Assembly (NCBI GenBank): GCA_938001865.1
Contig: CALLAW010000032.1
Coordinates: 59,491 to 123,490 of the forward strand
Direction: 5' to 3'
DNA length: 64,000 nucleotides
From: an uncultured Saprospiraceae bacterium
GTDB lineage: Bacteria > Bacteroidota > Bacteroidia > Chitinophagales > Saprospiraceae
Positions 38,883-50,941 of this stretch are shown here, one piece after another; within the stretch, counting starts at the first letter, position 1; every line of letters begins with the position of its first letter. A program made the translations under genes and the position numbers. The notes beneath the pieces were generated by a model. It had not been told where the DNA came from. It ran no database searches and saw nothing but the letters and a program-made list of their open reading frames with translations.

Positions 38883-41800
38883 ATGAGAGGAATCACAATC
38901 TTAGTAAGTCTCTGTCTATTTGCCATGTTGAGTTGTGGAGGAGATGGTACTGGATCGGGGTCAAATGGTTCATCTCACGTGGATGCTAACCTCCCACACA
39001 AGTTTACTCAGGTTACTGACTCTGGCCTAGACTTCGTCAATGTCGTGGAGGAGACTGCAAAGTTTAATCACTTTGTCTGGGATGCCATCTATTATGGCGG
39101 TGGAGTAGGGATTGGTGATATCAACAATGATGGACTGTATGATGTGTACCTAGGTGCAAACTATGGTAAGGATAAGCTGTATCTCAATAAAGGTAACCTC
39201 AAGTTTGAAGAGATTACGGAGAAGGCAAATCTCAATGTGACATCAGCAATCTCTAGCGGTATCAATCTCATCGATATTAATAGTGATGGTTTCACTGACA
39301 TTTACGTAAGTAAATATGGGTACTCCGAAAATCCCAAGGATAGAATCAACGAACTCTATATCAACAATGGAGACCTGACATTCACTGAGTCAGCTCAGCA
39401 GTATGGGGTAGCTAATAGTGGCTATACGACACAATCCACATTCTTTGATTATGACAAAGATGGAGATCTCGATCTCTATGTAATGAATCAACCCTCCAAT
39501 GCTCGTAAAGTCAGACAGACTTACTTTCAGAAAGGTGCTAAAGAAGCGACATATCTAGATGATAATACCTCAGACTGTCTCTATCAGAATAATGGTAACA
39601 ATACATTTACCAATGTCTCTGCTCAGATGGGTATCCGCAACTTTGCTTATGGACTAGGCGTAGTGGCATCAGATGTCAACAATGATGGGTGGACTGATAT
39701 CTTCGTTGCCAATGATTACGATAAGCCAGACTATCTCTATCTCAACCAAAGGGGTAAGGGATTCAAGGAGACTACTCAAGAGAGCTTTGATCATATCAGT
39801 AACTTCAGCATGGGTACTGATATAGAGGATATCAATAATGATGGTCTGCCTGATATCGGAGTATTGGATATGGCTGGGGCATCACACTATCGATCTAAGA
39901 CTAATATGCCATCAATGAGCCCCGAGACTTTTCATGCCAATGTAGATAAAGGGTATCACTATCAATATATGCATAATACGCTTCAACTCAATCAGGGGAA
40001 TGCTAAGTTCGTAGAGATAGCCAATCTCTCGGGGATCGCTAAGACAGACTGGAGCTGGAGCTTACTGATGAATGACTTCGATAATGATAGCCATGAGGAT
40101 ATCTTCATCACTAATGGAATCAAACGTGATATCCGTAACAACGATTATATCGAAAACACCAAAAAGCGAATCGTCAAAACTGGATCGATCGGAGATATCT
40201 TGAGTCTCGTACAGTCTATTCCATCTAATCCTCTCCCCAATTACTTGTACATCAATGATGGTAATCTCCACTTCGAAGACAGAGCTGATAAGGTCGGCCT
40301 CGGCGAACCAGGATTCTCTAACGGGGCTGCATATGCAGATCTTGATGGGGATGGAGATCTTGATCTGATCGTAAATAATGTCAATGCACAAGTGAGTCTC
40401 TATGAAAACAATGCCTCCAAGAAGGGGAATAGTCTAAGAATCGCATTCAAGACATCAAGTGATCACCGTGCAGTACTCAATACTGTGGCTACAGTCTATG
40501 CCGGCGATCTCGTCAAGCGTAAAGAATATGTCAACGCCAGAGGCTTCATGTCTAACTCGGAGCCTGCCATCCACTTTGGTCTAGGTAATGTCAGTCAGAT
40601 AGACTCAGTCGTCGTGCAGTGGCCTGACAATAATGAAAGTATCCACAAGGATCTCAAGGTCAATACCCTCAATGTCATAGATCAGTCAACTACCAAGAAA
40701 GTAAGAAGATATCTCCCTAAGAGCCAGGCCAATACTCTGCTCGCATACAATCCCCAATTGGACAAAGTTGCTAATCACGTGGAGAATAAATTCGATGCAT
40801 TCAATAAGCAAGTATTACTCCCTTACGAACCCACAGAGCTCGGTCCATTCATTGCCAAAGGTGACTTCAATAATGATGGAAAAGAAGATCTCGTGCTAGG
40901 GGCTAGTGCAGGACAGAATACTCAGATACTCTTACAGAATAGTGGCGGCAAGTTCACCGTAGGAGAGTTGCCCAAGACCCAAGGCTATGAAGATATGGAG
41001 ATCTTGGTATTAGATGTAGATAATGATGGTGACCAAGATCTCTACATCACAAGTGCTGGATACGAAGAGACCGAAGGCAATGGCAAGCTAACCGATAGAC
41101 TCTACATCGGTAATGGACGTGGTACATTTACCGAAAGGAGAATCCCTGGGACAGAGTCTCATACTGGTGTCCCAGTAGCGATAGATTATGATCAAGATGG
41201 TGACCAAGACATCCTAGTATTCGGTAGAGTCGTGAGTGGCAGATATCCTCTCAGCCCTCAATCTTATCTGCTCCGTAATGATAATGGTAAGCTCACCATC
41301 AACACAGATAGTAAGAAGAGTCTTTCTGACCTGGGTATGGTGACAGATGCCGTAGTCAGCACTGAAGATAATCAACCCATAGTCTACTACGTCAGTGAGT
41401 GGGGCAGTCCTGCAATATTAAAGTCGGATGCTCATGGGATATGGCAATCAACACCACTCATCAAAGACCTCAACGGGCTATGGTTCAGTATCACAGCTCA
41501 GGACTTAGATAGTGACGGGGATCAAGATCTAGTACTCGGTAATATCGGTAAGAATATCAAATTCAAAGCATCTGCGAAGAAACCATTCCAAGTCTATGCC
41601 TCTGACTTTGATAATAATGGGAAGTCAGATATCGTACTCGCTACCTACTCTGGTGACAAGGTCGTCCCAGTGAGAGGTAAGCAATGCTCGACAGAACAAC
41701 TCCCAGAACTCGAATCAAAATTTCAGAGTTTTGAGTCGTTTGCCACAGCTGGTCTCGAAGAGATCTATAATCTCAATGCAGCCGAAAAATATAGCGTCAA

Positions 41801-42167
41801 TACGCTTGCCTCTGGTATCCTCTGGAACGATGGTGGTAAGTGGTCATGGACCGAACTCCCCACTGGTGTACAGATCTCGCCGATCAATAGTACTCTAGTT
41901 ACTGATATCAATCAAGACGGTAAGCAAGATATCATCGTTGCAGGTAATCTCTATGCGATGGAAGTAGAGACTACTCGATTAGATGCCGGGAAGGGTGCTG
42001 TGCTCTTGCAAGGAAAGGATCGATCGTTTACAGTAGTCAACTCGCAAGAGTCAGGACTCTATGCTAGAGGTGATGCTAAGGACATGGAATCACTCATGGT
42101 AAATGGCAAACAGACTCTAGCCATAGCGATGAACAATGCTCCCCTACAGTTCTTTACTGTCAAGTAG
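38883..42167 (+). CDS. VCBS/FG-GAP repeat CRTAC1-like lipoprotein with ASPIC/UnbV-like segment
   Basis: Lipobox (AMLSCGGDG); many D.N.DG.. repeats (GIGDINNDGLYDVYLG, DINSDGFTDIYVS); RGFMSNSEPAIHFGLGNVSQIDSVVVQWPD. Confidence 0.88.
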   Translation: MRGITILVSLCLFAMLSCGGDGTGSGSNGSSHVDANLPHKFTQVTDSGLDFVNVVEETAKFNHFVWDAIYYGGGVGIGDINNDGLYDVYLGANYGKDKLYLNKGNLKFEEITEKANLNVTSAISSGINLIDINSDGFTDIYVSKYGYSENPKDRINELYINNGDLTFTESAQQYGVANSGYTTQSTFFDYDKDGDLDLYVMNQPSNARKVRQTYFQKGAKEATYLDDNTSDCLYQNNGNNTFTNVSAQMGIRNFAYGLGVVASDVNNDGWTDIFVANDYDKPDYLYLNQRGKGFKETTQESFDHISNFSMGTDIEDINNDGLPDIGVLDMAGASHYRSKTNMPSMSPETFHANVDKGYHYQYMHNTLQLNQGNAKFVEIANLSGIAKTDWSWSLLMNDFDNDSHEDIFITNGIKRDIRNNDYIENTKKRIVKTGSIGDILSLVQSIPSNPLPNYLYINDGNLHFEDRADKVGLGEPGFSNGAAYADLDGDGDLDLIVNNVNAQVSLYENNASKKGNSLRIAFKTSSDHRAVLNTVATVYAGDLVKRKEYVNARGFMSNSEPAIHFGLGNVSQIDSVVVQWPDNNESIHKDLKVNTLNVIDQSTTKKVRRYLPKSQANTLLAYNPQLDKVANHVENKFDAFNKQVLLPYEPTELGPFIAKGDFNNDGKEDLVLGASAGQNTQILLQNSGGKFTVGELPKTQGYEDMEILVLDVDNDGDQDLYITSAGYEETEGNGKLTDRLYIGNGRGTFTERRIPGTESHTGVPVAIDYDQDGDQDILVFGRVVSGRYPLSPQSYLLRNDNGKLTINTDSKKSLSDLGMVTDAVVSTEDNQPIVYYVSEWGSPAILKSDAHGIWQSTPLIKDLNGLWFSITAQDLDSDGDQDLVLGNIGKNIKFKASAKKPFQVYASDFDNNGKSDIVLATYSGDKVVPVRGKQCSTEQLPELESKFQSFESFATAGLEEIYNLNAAEKYSVNTLASGILWNDGGKWSWTELPTGVQISPINSTLVTDINQDGKQDIIVAGNLYAMEVETTRLDAGKGAVLLQGKDRSFTVVNSQESGLYARGDAKDMESLMVNGKQTLAIAMNNAPLQFFTVK

Positions 42168-42256
42168 GAAGTATCTCTTGCTTAGGTCACGATGAGAGCA
42201 GCTTCATTGTAGGAGTAAAGTGTCCATCAATGATAGCAAGTGAGGATCACCTGAAT

Positions 42257-45103
42257 CTAGAATTTTCCTTTGAGGAAAGGAGCAGTTGCACTCTTCTTTA
42301 CCTTGAGTATACCTCTTGGATCACCTTGATAGATGAGGTGGCCTCCCTTCTTCCCCCCTTCTGGTCCCAGCTCGATCAACCAATCAGCTGACTTGATGAC
42401 ATCGAGGTTGTGCTCTACTACGAGTACGGTATGTCCTTTTTCGATCAGAGCATTGAGTGCTTTGAGGAGCTTGACTACATCGTGGAAGTGAAGACCAGTC
42501 GTAGGCTCATCGAAGATAAAAAAGATATGATCTTTGTAACTTGACTTAGAGAGAAAGGAGGCAAGTTTGACTCGTTGGGCTTCGCCACCTGAGAGAGTAG
42601 ATGACGATTGGCCTAGTGCTACATATCCCATGCCTACATCTTGGAGTGGCTTGAGCTTGTTGTAGATCTCTTTCCTTCCTTCGAAGAAGGTGAGGGCCTC
42701 GTCAACAGTCATACTGAGTACATCGTAGATATTCTTATCCTTATAAGTGACGTCTAAGACTTCCTCTTTGAACTTTTGACCCTTACAATCTTCGCAGACG
42801 AGTTGGACATCTGCTAAGAACTGCATCTCGACAGTAATATATCCATCGCCTAGGCAGTTTTCGCATCTGCCTCCATCCGTATTGAACGAAAAGTGGTTGG
42901 GCTTAAATCCCTTAATCTTAGCTGATTGCTGAGATGTATAGAGCTTGCGGATCGCATCATATGCCTTGATGTATGTCACAGGATTGGATCGAGATGATCT
43001 GCCGATCGGTGATTGGTTGATATACTCGATGACTGAGACTGCTCCAGTGTCCCCGGTGAGCTCGTGATACTTCCCTTGAGACTGTGTCACACTCTGATCG
43101 ATGGCTGAGCTGAGAGCAGGGTAGAGCACATCACGTACGAGAGTAGACTTGCCAGACCCTGAGACTCCCGAGACTACAGTGAGTACATTGATAGGGATAG
43201 TGACGTCGATACCTTTCAGATTGTTCTGTCTAGCACCTATGAGTTTGATACTTCTTGTAAATGTTCTTACCTTCTCAGGTGGAATAATCGTAATCTTCTC
43301 AGTGATGTAATTTGCCGTAAGGCTACGCGTATTTTTCTTCTTATTGATAAAGTCTTTGTATGGTCCGGCAAAGACGATCTCTCCACCGTGGACACCTGCC
43401 TCTGGACCGACGTCTATGATCTCATCAGCGGCTTTGATGACTTCTTCTTCGTGCTCGACTACGATGACAGTATTATTGAGATCACGAAGGTCTCTCAGCA
43501 CTCGTACAAGATTAGTAGTATCCTGCGGATGGAGGCCGATACTTGGCTCATCTAGGATGTAGAGAGAGTTAGTCAGATTGCTTCCGAGTGTACGCGTAAG
43601 GTTGATCCGTTGGGTCTCGCCTCCACTGAGAGTAGATGACATCCGATTGATAGTCAGGTAAGGGAGACCGACTGAGATCATTGTGGCTAGTCGATTCTCT
43701 ATCTCGATCAGTATCCTACTACCGATAGCCTTCTCGTGATCAGAGAGATTTACTCCCTTGAACCAATCATAGAGTTCGTCGATTGGCATATCTATCAGGT
43801 CGGAGATGTCTGTATTGTCGATCTTGATGTAGAGAGCATCTGGCCTGAGTCTACTGCCCTGACAGGTATGACACACAGTCCTTCCTCTGAATCTCGCAAG
43901 CATTACTCGATTCTGTATTTTGTAAGTTTGTTTTTCTAACTCTTGGAAGTAAGTCGCGATACCATCGAAGTGTTCGTTGCCATTCCACATGAGTTGATAC
44001 TCTGCTTTGGTCAGATCTTTGACCGGTCTATGGAGAGGGAAGTCAGAGAGAGCTGCGGCATTGATCAGTTGTCTCTGATAGTATGACGACTTCTCTCCCT
44101 TCCAGCAGACGATGGCCCCTTCGTAGACAGAGAGTTCATCATTGGGTATGACCTTATTGCGATCAATACCGAGTACTTTGCCGTATCCTTCGCAAGTCGG
44201 ACAAGCACCATGTGGATTGTTATAGTTAAACATCTGATGACTTGGCTCTACGAAAGACATTCCGTCCAGCTCAAATCGATTATTGAAACCCACCAAGTCT
44301 CCAGAGTCAAGGAGTACAGTCATCTCTCCACCACCCTCGTAGATGGCACTCTGGATGGAGTCACCCATCCGACTCAGATTATCTTTGTCATCAGAGTTAG
44401 TCATCCGATCGACGAGTACGTAGATGTCCTCTTTGAGTTTATTGAGTTTGGTCTTGAGGTGTTTGGCTTTGGACAGTTGATAGTCTTCGATATTGTGAAG
44501 GGCACCACCAGTATAGATCCTTGAGAATCCTTTCTGACCGAGATAATCTAGCTCCTTAGAGAGAGTCCGATCTTCATAGCTCTTATTGATCGGGAAGAGG
44601 AGTTGGACTCTACTTTTCGGCTCCAAATTGAGGATGTAATCTACTACATCAGAGACCGATTGCTTGACCACTTTGTTGCCCGAGATAGGGCTGTAAGTAG
44701 TACCCACTCTAGCGAAGAGGAGCCTGAAGTAGTCGTATATCTCTGTCAGTGATCCCACAGTAGATCGAGAGTTAGATGTAGTGACCTTCTGCTCGATCGC
44801 AATGGCCGGACAGACTCCTTTGATAAAGTCTACGGGAGGCTTTTTCATCCGACTGAGGAACTGTCGAGCATAACTGGAGAGACTCTCGACATACCTCATC
44901 TGACCTTCTGCATACAGAGTATCCATGATGAGTGATGACTTGCCCGACCCAGACAGACCAGTTACGACGACGAGTTTGTTTTTGGGAATCTTTACCTCTA
45001 CATTCTTAAGGTTGTTCGCTTTGGCACCTTTGATATGAATCGTATTGCGAATCGCCTCCAATTCCTTCTTGTATGCACTGGCAGTCCCACTCTGTTTTGT
45101 CAT
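42257..45103 (-). CDS. uvrA: Excinuclease ABC subunit A
   Basis: Two ABC domains ([20 protein letters not shown]), zinc-finger CxxC motifs, LSGGE(T/A)QR. Confidence 0.97.
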   Translation of the reverse strand: MTKQSGTASAYKKELEAIRNTIHIKGAKANNLKNVEVKIPKNKLVVVTGLSGSGKSSLIMDTLYAEGQMRYVESLSSYARQFLSRMKKPPVDFIKGVCPAIAIEQKVTTSNSRSTVGSLTEIYDYFRLLFARVGTTYSPISGNKVVKQSVSDVVDYILNLEPKSRVQLLFPINKSYEDRTLSKELDYLGQKGFSRIYTGGALHNIEDYQLSKAKHLKTKLNKLKEDIYVLVDRMTNSDDKDNLSRMGDSIQSAIYEGGGEMTVLLDSGDLVGFNNRFELDGMSFVEPSHQMFNYNNPHGACPTCEGYGKVLGIDRNKVIPNDELSVYEGAIVCWKGEKSSYYQRQLINAAALSDFPLHRPVKDLTKAEYQLMWNGNEHFDGIATYFQELEKQTYKIQNRVMLARFRGRTVCHTCQGSRLRPDALYIKIDNTDISDLIDMPIDELYDWFKGVNLSDHEKAIGSRILIEIENRLATMISVGLPYLTINRMSSTLSGGETQRINLTRTLGSNLTNSLYILDEPSIGLHPQDTTNLVRVLRDLRDLNNTVIVVEHEEEVIKAADEIIDVGPEAGVHGGEIVFAGPYKDFINKKKNTRSLTANYITEKITIIPPEKVRTFTRSIKLIGARQNNLKGIDVTIPINVLTVVSGVSGSGKSTLVRDVLYPALSSAIDQSVTQSQGKYHELTGDTGAVSVIEYINQSPIGRSSRSNPVTYIKAYDAIRKLYTSQQSAKIKGFKPNHFSFNTDGGRCENCLGDGYITVEMQFLADVQLVCEDCKGQKFKEEVLDVTYKDKNIYDVLSMTVDEALTFFEGRKEIYNKLKPLQDVGMGYVALGQSSSTLSGGEAQRVKLASFLSKSSYKDHIFFIFDEPTTGLHFHDVVKLLKALNALIEKGHTVLVVEHNLDVIKSADWLIELGPEGGKKGGHLIYQGDPRGILKVKKSATAPFLKGKF

Positions 45104-45476
45104 CTTGTTCTACTCTCTGAGATGTTATAGTTGTGTATACTTGCGTAAATGTGATGAGGACTCTACATATCGCGATACCCTCGATCTCTTACAATTACAC
45201 AATCAGCAAAGTTAGTAGAGTGTTGCGAATATTATGCAATGTTTTTTTTAATTCCCTACTTGCTAAGAATAAGCGTATCTTGAAGATTAGCGATACAGAT
45301 CTCTGTACACTGAGTAGCGGTATCAGCAATCTCGTTACTTTAATAAAAATTTAAAAATCAGAAGTGTTAAGAAACGGAAGAAATTCTTCATTTTTGCATA
45401 TTCGTTGAGAGACATCGTAGCGGAAGTGTCTTGTGACGAGAGCTAAGAGTTATTTTTTTTTAATGATACTAATTTA

Positions 45477-46487
45477 ATGAGTAGAGATATGCAACAATCC
45501 ATAGACATCGAAGCACTCAATCAACAGATCCAAATCGAGAGTGCCTTCGTAGATGAGATCAAACGTGCCACTGGGGAGGTCATCGTAGGCCAAACCTATA
45601 TGATCGAACGTCTCTTGATAGGACTCTTGTCCAAAGGTCATGTCCTCCTAGAAGGTCTCCCGGGTCTAGCTAAGACCCTCGCCATAAAGACCCTCTCTAA
45701 TGCCGTGAAGGCAGACTTCCAACGAATCCAGTTCACGCCAGATCTCTTACCAGCAGATATTGTAGGTACGATGATCTATAATCCCAATAAAAATACCTTT
45801 GAAGTAAGGAAGGGACCTATCTTCTCCAACTTCATACTCGCTGATGAGATCAATAGAGCTCCAGCTAAGGTACAGAGTGCATTACTTGAGGCTATGGCAG
45901 AGAAGCAAGTGACGATCGGCAAAGAGTCATACAAGCTCCAAGAACCATTCCTCGTACTTGCCACTCAGAATCCGATAGAGCAGGAAGGGACTTATCCACT
46001 GCCAGAAGCTCAGGTCGATAGATTTATGCTCAAGGTCAATATCGGCTACCCATCTAAGTCTGACGAGAAGGAAATCATCAATCGATTTATCGATGGGACG
46101 ACAGTCAAAGAAATCGAAGCCGTAGTCACTCCTGACAAAATCCTCAAAGCAAGAGATCTCATCAAGAAGATCTATATGGATGATAATATAAAAAATTATA
46201 TCCTTGACATCGTCTTCGCAACTAGAGAACCAGAAAACAACGGACTCGCCGACTTGAAGAATCTCATCGCTTATGGTGGATCACCAAGAGCAAGTATCAA
46301 TCTCGCGATGGCAGCAAAGTCATACGCATTTATGCAGCGTAGAGGATATGTGATCCCAGATGATATCCGCAATGTCTGTAAGGATGTCATGAGACACCGT
46401 GTCGGCATCACCTATGAGGCAGAAGCAGAAAATATCACCGCAGAAGATCTCATAGACCAAATCATCAAAACTGTACAAGTCCCATAA
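45477..46487 (+). CDS. MoxR family AAA+ ATPase
   Basis: GHVLLEGLPGLAKTLAIKTL, FILADEINRAPAKVQSALLEAM. Confidence 0.95.
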   Translation: MSRDMQQSIDIEALNQQIQIESAFVDEIKRATGEVIVGQTYMIERLLIGLLSKGHVLLEGLPGLAKTLAIKTLSNAVKADFQRIQFTPDLLPADIVGTMIYNPNKNTFEVRKGPIFSNFILADEINRAPAKVQSALLEAMAEKQVTIGKESYKLQEPFLVLATQNPIEQEGTYPLPEAQVDRFMLKVNIGYPSKSDEKEIINRFIDGTTVKEIEAVVTPDKILKARDLIKKIYMDDNIKNYILDIVFATREPENNGLADLKNLIAYGGSPRASINLAMAAKSYAFMQRRGYVIPDDIRNVCKDVMRHRVGITYEAEAENITAEDLIDQIIKTVQVP

Positions 46488-46491
46488 TGAG

Positions 46492-47370
46492 ATGAGTCAG
46501 ATGGACACTACCGAAATCTTAAAAAAAGTACGCAAGATTGAGATCAAGACTCGTGGTCTCAGCAAGCAAGTATTCTCTGGTGAGTATCAGAGTGCTTTCA
46601 AGGGGAGGGGTATGTCATTTAGCGAGGTACGAGACTATCACTATGGCGATGATGTGAGGAATATTGATTGGAATGTCACTGCTCGGACCGGGTCTCCATT
46701 CGTCAAGGTATTCGAAGAAGAACGAGAGTTGACACTGATGCTTGTCGTCGATATCAGCCAATCATCACTCTTCGGTACCAAAGCACAGTATAAGAGTGAT
46801 CTAGTCACTGAGATGAGTGCAGTACTTGCCTTCTCGGCGATCCAAAACAATGATAAAGTCGGAGCCATACTCTTCTCCTCAGAGATAGAGAAGTATATCC
46901 CACCTAAGAAGGGGAAGTCACATATCCTACGGATCATAAGAGAGATAATATTCCATAAGCCTGAGCACAAAGGCACTGACATCGAGAAAGCGATCCGCTA
47001 TCTCACTAATGTCCAGAAGAAAAGAAGTATCGCATTTGTCCTTTCAGATTTCATGGATCAAGGATATGATAATGCTCTGACTATCGCATCACGTCGGCAT
47101 GATGTCGTAGGTATCCATACCTATGACCAATCTGAGGTCGAGATGCCCAATGTCGGACTCCTCAGGGTCATCGACCCAGAGACTGGAGATCTCAGGACAA
47201 TTGATACGAGCAACCCTACTGTCAGACATGCGTATCAATCGGCTTTCGCCGACAACGAAGCATACTTCAAGGATACATTTATGAAGCTAGGATCAGATAT
47301 CATCAGTATTGCTACCGGTGATGATTATGTCAAGTCATTACTCCAATTTTTCAAAAAGAGAACAGGGTAG
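46492..47370 (+). CDS. DUF58 domain protein
   Basis: FSEVRDYHYGDDVRNIDWNVTARTGSPFVKVFEEERELTLMLVVDISQS. Confidence 0.93.
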   Translation: MSQMDTTEILKKVRKIEIKTRGLSKQVFSGEYQSAFKGRGMSFSEVRDYHYGDDVRNIDWNVTARTGSPFVKVFEEERELTLMLVVDISQSSLFGTKAQYKSDLVTEMSAVLAFSAIQNNDKVGAILFSSEIEKYIPPKKGKSHILRIIREIIFHKPEHKGTDIEKAIRYLTNVQKKRSIAFVLSDFMDQGYDNALTIASRRHDVVGIHTYDQSEVEMPNVGLLRVIDPETGDLRTIDTSNPTVRHAYQSAFADNEAYFKDTFMKLGSDIISIATGDDYVKSLLQFFKKRTG

Positions 47371-48423
47371 ATGATGCGTAAATCTTACATCTTGATCTTT
47401 GTAATATTTGGGATTTGCTTACAAGCGAATAGCCAACCACTCGTCAGCGTCATCCTCGATAAGGATACGGTAGATGTCGGCGAAGAGTTGTCTATGATCC
47501 TCAAGATAAGTGATACCAAACCACTCGGTAGACTCTCGATCAACTATGCTCCGATCGGAGAGATTACCAATCTAGCAATGAACCAAGATAGTAGTCTCAT
47601 CCAGACGGATGACATCGATATAGAGTGGTTGGAGTCACCATTCGGTGATACTGATGAGACCACGACATTTGATACTCAACGTGGACCTAACGGCAAGTAC
47701 GAACTCGAACAAAAGTTGAGACTGAGGATTTGGGATTTTGGATATTTCAGCTTTCCACATCCCATCTATATGGATGCAACGACCAAGGATACTCTCACAG
47801 TAAGGGCTCTCCAATCTCAGCCTCTCTATGTACAGTTTGATACAGCAGGAATTCCCGCTGATACGACACAAGTCATCAATGCCTTTGCCCCTATCTCCAA
47901 GGAGAAGAGAAATTGGAAAGATTTCCTCTGGTTGATTATAGTGATTGCGCTGATAGTCATGGCAGTCTTACTCTCGTACATCCAGAGCAGACGCAAGCAA
48001 AAAAATCTTGACCTAGACTATGAGCCAGTAGAGGATATCGGACCTCAATTACCAGCACATATCACAGCACTGAGTAAGCTAAGAGTCCTCCGAGAGAATC
48101 GACTCTGGGAGCAAGGCGCTGTCAAAGAATATCAAAGTAAGCTGACTTACGTCATCAGAGAGTACCTAGAGAATCGATTTGAGATCCAAGGTCTGGAGTC
48201 TACGACATCTGAGATCAAAGAAGCACTCGAGACTAAAGACTTTGATCAGACACACAATGCATCTCTCACACGGATACTCCAAGTAGCCGATCTAGTCAAA
48301 TTTGCGAAAGCAAAACCAACCGATAGCATGCATGAGGAGTTCCTAGATGAAGCATTCCGATTCGTCGAAGAGACTAAGCAAGAGATTACAGAAGAGAACC
48401 AAGATGATCATGGGACTGAGTAA
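47371..48423 (+). CDS. Bat-locus membrane protein (BatD/DUF4381-like)
   Basis: Signal peptide, beta-rich periplasmic region, single TM, cytoplasmic tail; position between DUF58 and BatA. Confidence 0.6.
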   Translation: MMRKSYILIFVIFGICLQANSQPLVSVILDKDTVDVGEELSMILKISDTKPLGRLSINYAPIGEITNLAMNQDSSLIQTDDIDIEWLESPFGDTDETTTFDTQRGPNGKYELEQKLRLRIWDFGYFSFPHPIYMDATTKDTLTVRALQSQPLYVQFDTAGIPADTTQVINAFAPISKEKRNWKDFLWLIIVIALIVMAVLLSYIQSRRKQKNLDLDYEPVEDIGPQLPAHITALSKLRVLRENRLWEQGAVKEYQSKLTYVIREYLENRFEIQGLESTTSEIKEALETKDFDQTHNASLTRILQVADLVKFAKAKPTDSMHEEFLDEAFRFVEETKQEITEENQDDHGTE

Positions 48424-49411
48424 CTACACATTTCATAATCCTTGGCTGCTACTGACTCTAGTCATCGTACCGCTGCTCGCCTATTGGTACTATAGTCGCG
48501 GAGTGAAGACAGCCACACCGATGCCTCTGCCAGGTCTAGGAGAGATCACACATCAGGTATCAGTCAAGGAGGTACTCAGTAGACTACTCCCGATCATGAA
48601 GCTCCTAGGTCTTGCAGCACTATTGATCGCTTTGGCGAGACCACAACTCAGCCTCCAAGAAGAAGAGATCAAAGCAGAGGGTATCGATATCATGCTTGTC
48701 ATGGATCTGTCAAGTAGTATGCTAGCTCAAGACTTTAACCCTGACAGGATATCAATCTCGAAGGTCATGGCCCAATCGTTTGTGGATAAGAGACCTTACG
48801 ATCGGATTGGATTAGTGGTATTTGCCGGTGAGGCATTCACACAGTGTCCATTGACAGTAGACCACGATATCGTCGATGCATTCCTAGGAAGCCTCCAGTG
48901 TGGATTGCTCGAGGATGGTACAGCCATAGGGATGGGACTAGCCACCGCAGTCAACAGACTCAACGAGAGTAAGGCCAAGAGTAAGATCGTCATACTCCTT
49001 ACCGATGGATCTAATAATGCTGGGTATATCAAACCAATGACGGCAGCTGATATTGCCAAAGAGATCGGTGTCAAGGTCTACAGTATAGGCGTGGGATCCA
49101 ATGGCAGAGCAAGAGCTCCCGTAAGTAGACGCCAGGATGGCACATTTGTGTATGGTACGACACGGGTAGATATCGATGAGACTCTCCTCACAGAGATGAG
49201 CAAGCAGACAGGTGGACAGTACTTCAGAGCTACCACCTCACAGCAACTCGAACAAATCTACGCCTACATCGATACTCTCGAAAAGACAGAGATAGAAGTG
49301 AATGTCTACAAACGGTACGAAGAGAAGTACCGAGGATTTTTGCTCTTTGGGCTCGGGTGCTGGCTACTCAGCTGGTTGCTAGGGCACACACTACTGAGGA
49401 GACTACCGTAG
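48404..49411 (+). CDS. batA: BatA-like VWA domain protein
   Basis: ATG at 48404 (or 48410): MIMGLSNYTFHNPWLLLTLVIVPLLAYWYY; VMDLSSSMLAQDFNPDR MIDAS motif; C-terminal TM. Confidence 0.88.
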   Translation: MIMGLSNYTFHNPWLLLTLVIVPLLAYWYYSRGVKTATPMPLPGLGEITHQVSVKEVLSRLLPIMKLLGLAALLIALARPQLSLQEEEIKAEGIDIMLVMDLSSSMLAQDFNPDRISISKVMAQSFVDKRPYDRIGLVVFAGEAFTQCPLTVDHDIVDAFLGSLQCGLLEDGTAIGMGLATAVNRLNESKAKSKIVILLTDGSNNAGYIKPMTAADIAKEIGVKVYSIGVGSNGRARAPVSRRQDGTFVYGTTRVDIDETLLTEMSKQTGGQYFRATTSQQLEQIYAYIDTLEKTEIEVNVYKRYEEKYRGFLLFGLGCWLLSWLLGHTLLRRLP

Positions 49412-49651
49412 AGATCGAGTGAGTATTACTCTAGGTAAATGTCATCCTGTCATCTCTCCAGTGTAGTGAGAGTGATCTGATCATGCAAAGCTCTCCCAAG
49501 GAGTATGCTGACACACTCTATACAGAGCTCCCTCCTCACAATAAAAGTCTCCGTATCTTTAGGGTAACTCTTTTTTCTATTATCCGTAGAATGGAGTAAA
49601 TAAGTGTACCCATTAGTTGATCTAACATCCAAAGTATTGCACCCGACTCAT

Positions 49652-50761
49652 ATGATTGAAAGACTCTATCTAATTAGCTCAATTCTCATCATAATCTCAT
49701 CGTGCAATACTGCCAACAGTAAGTACCAGAGCTCTCCAAATGTGGTATCCAATGAGGTCAAGGACTTGGATGATGATATCTGGGCTATCCACCAAGATCA
49801 GACGGGTACTTATTGGTTTGGGAGCAATACGGAGGGCATCTATTGCTATGATGGCAATACACTCAGGCAGTATACAGAGGACGATGGACTAGTCGATAAT
49901 AGCATCAGAGGGATACAAGAAGACAAAGATGGAACTCTATATATCGAGACACCCGATGGCATCAGCAAGTATGACGGTACGAGATTTGAGACTCTACGGT
50001 TCACTACCAGCGAAGAGAATGTCTGGAGATTGTCGCCAGATGATCTTTGGTTCAATTGCAATGGGAATACACTCATCCGCTATGATGGACACTCTCTTCA
50101 TCAGCTCCAATTGCCTGTCCTCAACTTAGATTCGATCTATGGGACAGAAGTAGTAGGTCTGGGATTTGCTGGGATGAATCACAGTCCGTATGCAGTCTAT
50201 GGAGTAGATAGAGATCAAGATGGGGCAGTATGGATCGGTACTATCGTAGCTGGAGCATTCAGATATGACGGTCACTCATTCCTGCATATAGGTGAGCAGG
50301 AGCTCACGACATTACCTGATGGTCGAGTACCAGGAGTACGATCTATATTACAAGATAACAATGGGTATGTGTGGCTCAGCAACTTTGTCAGTAAGTATGA
50401 GGTAACTACCATCGACAGTATCCAATACTACAATAAACTCCCAGGTATCGATCCGATTGAGCAGTACTTCCCAGATAGACTGCCGTACTACAATGCGGGA
50501 CTTACAGATACTGATGGTAACCTATGGATGACGACATATACTGGTGGAGTGTGGAAGTATGATGGAAATCAACTTACCAATTATCCAGTAGCGAGTAGAA
50601 CCAATGCGGCTCTCCTACTCACGATATATCAGGATAACTCTGAGGTCATCTGGGTAGGATCACGCAATACTGGTGTCTTTAGATTTGACGGTAAAGAGTT
50701 CCAACACTTTGACAAATTTGATAAGAAGGAAAGGTATGAATTCCGCCCTGATGGCATGTGA
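49652..50761 (+). CDS. Two-component-regulator-propeller lipoprotein
   Basis: ATG 49652 (MIERLYLISSILIIISSCNTAN); repeats WAIHQDQTGTYWFGSNTEGIYCYDGNTLRQYTEDDGL. Confidence 0.8.
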   Translation: MIERLYLISSILIIISSCNTANSKYQSSPNVVSNEVKDLDDDIWAIHQDQTGTYWFGSNTEGIYCYDGNTLRQYTEDDGLVDNSIRGIQEDKDGTLYIETPDGISKYDGTRFETLRFTTSEENVWRLSPDDLWFNCNGNTLIRYDGHSLHQLQLPVLNLDSIYGTEVVGLGFAGMNHSPYAVYGVDRDQDGAVWIGTIVAGAFRYDGHSFLHIGEQELTTLPDGRVPGVRSILQDNNGYVWLSNFVSKYEVTTIDSIQYYNKLPGIDPIEQYFPDRLPYYNAGLTDTDGNLWMTTYTGGVWKYDGNQLTNYPVASRTNAALLLTIYQDNSEVIWVGSRNTGVFRFDGKEFQHFDKFDKKERYEFRPDGM

Positions 50762-50941
50762 AGTATAAAAAAACAAAGAAACTGTCAATGCAAACAAAGC
50801 ACTCTAAAGACGTAGGCAAGCGATAGCGAACATCCCTTCGGAACGATCAAAAGACAATTGGGGATTCAATCAAACTACTCTGCGATAACCTCTGGAGAGT
50901 TATGTTCATACTGAGTCCCGAAGATCTCAAAACAGCACTAA

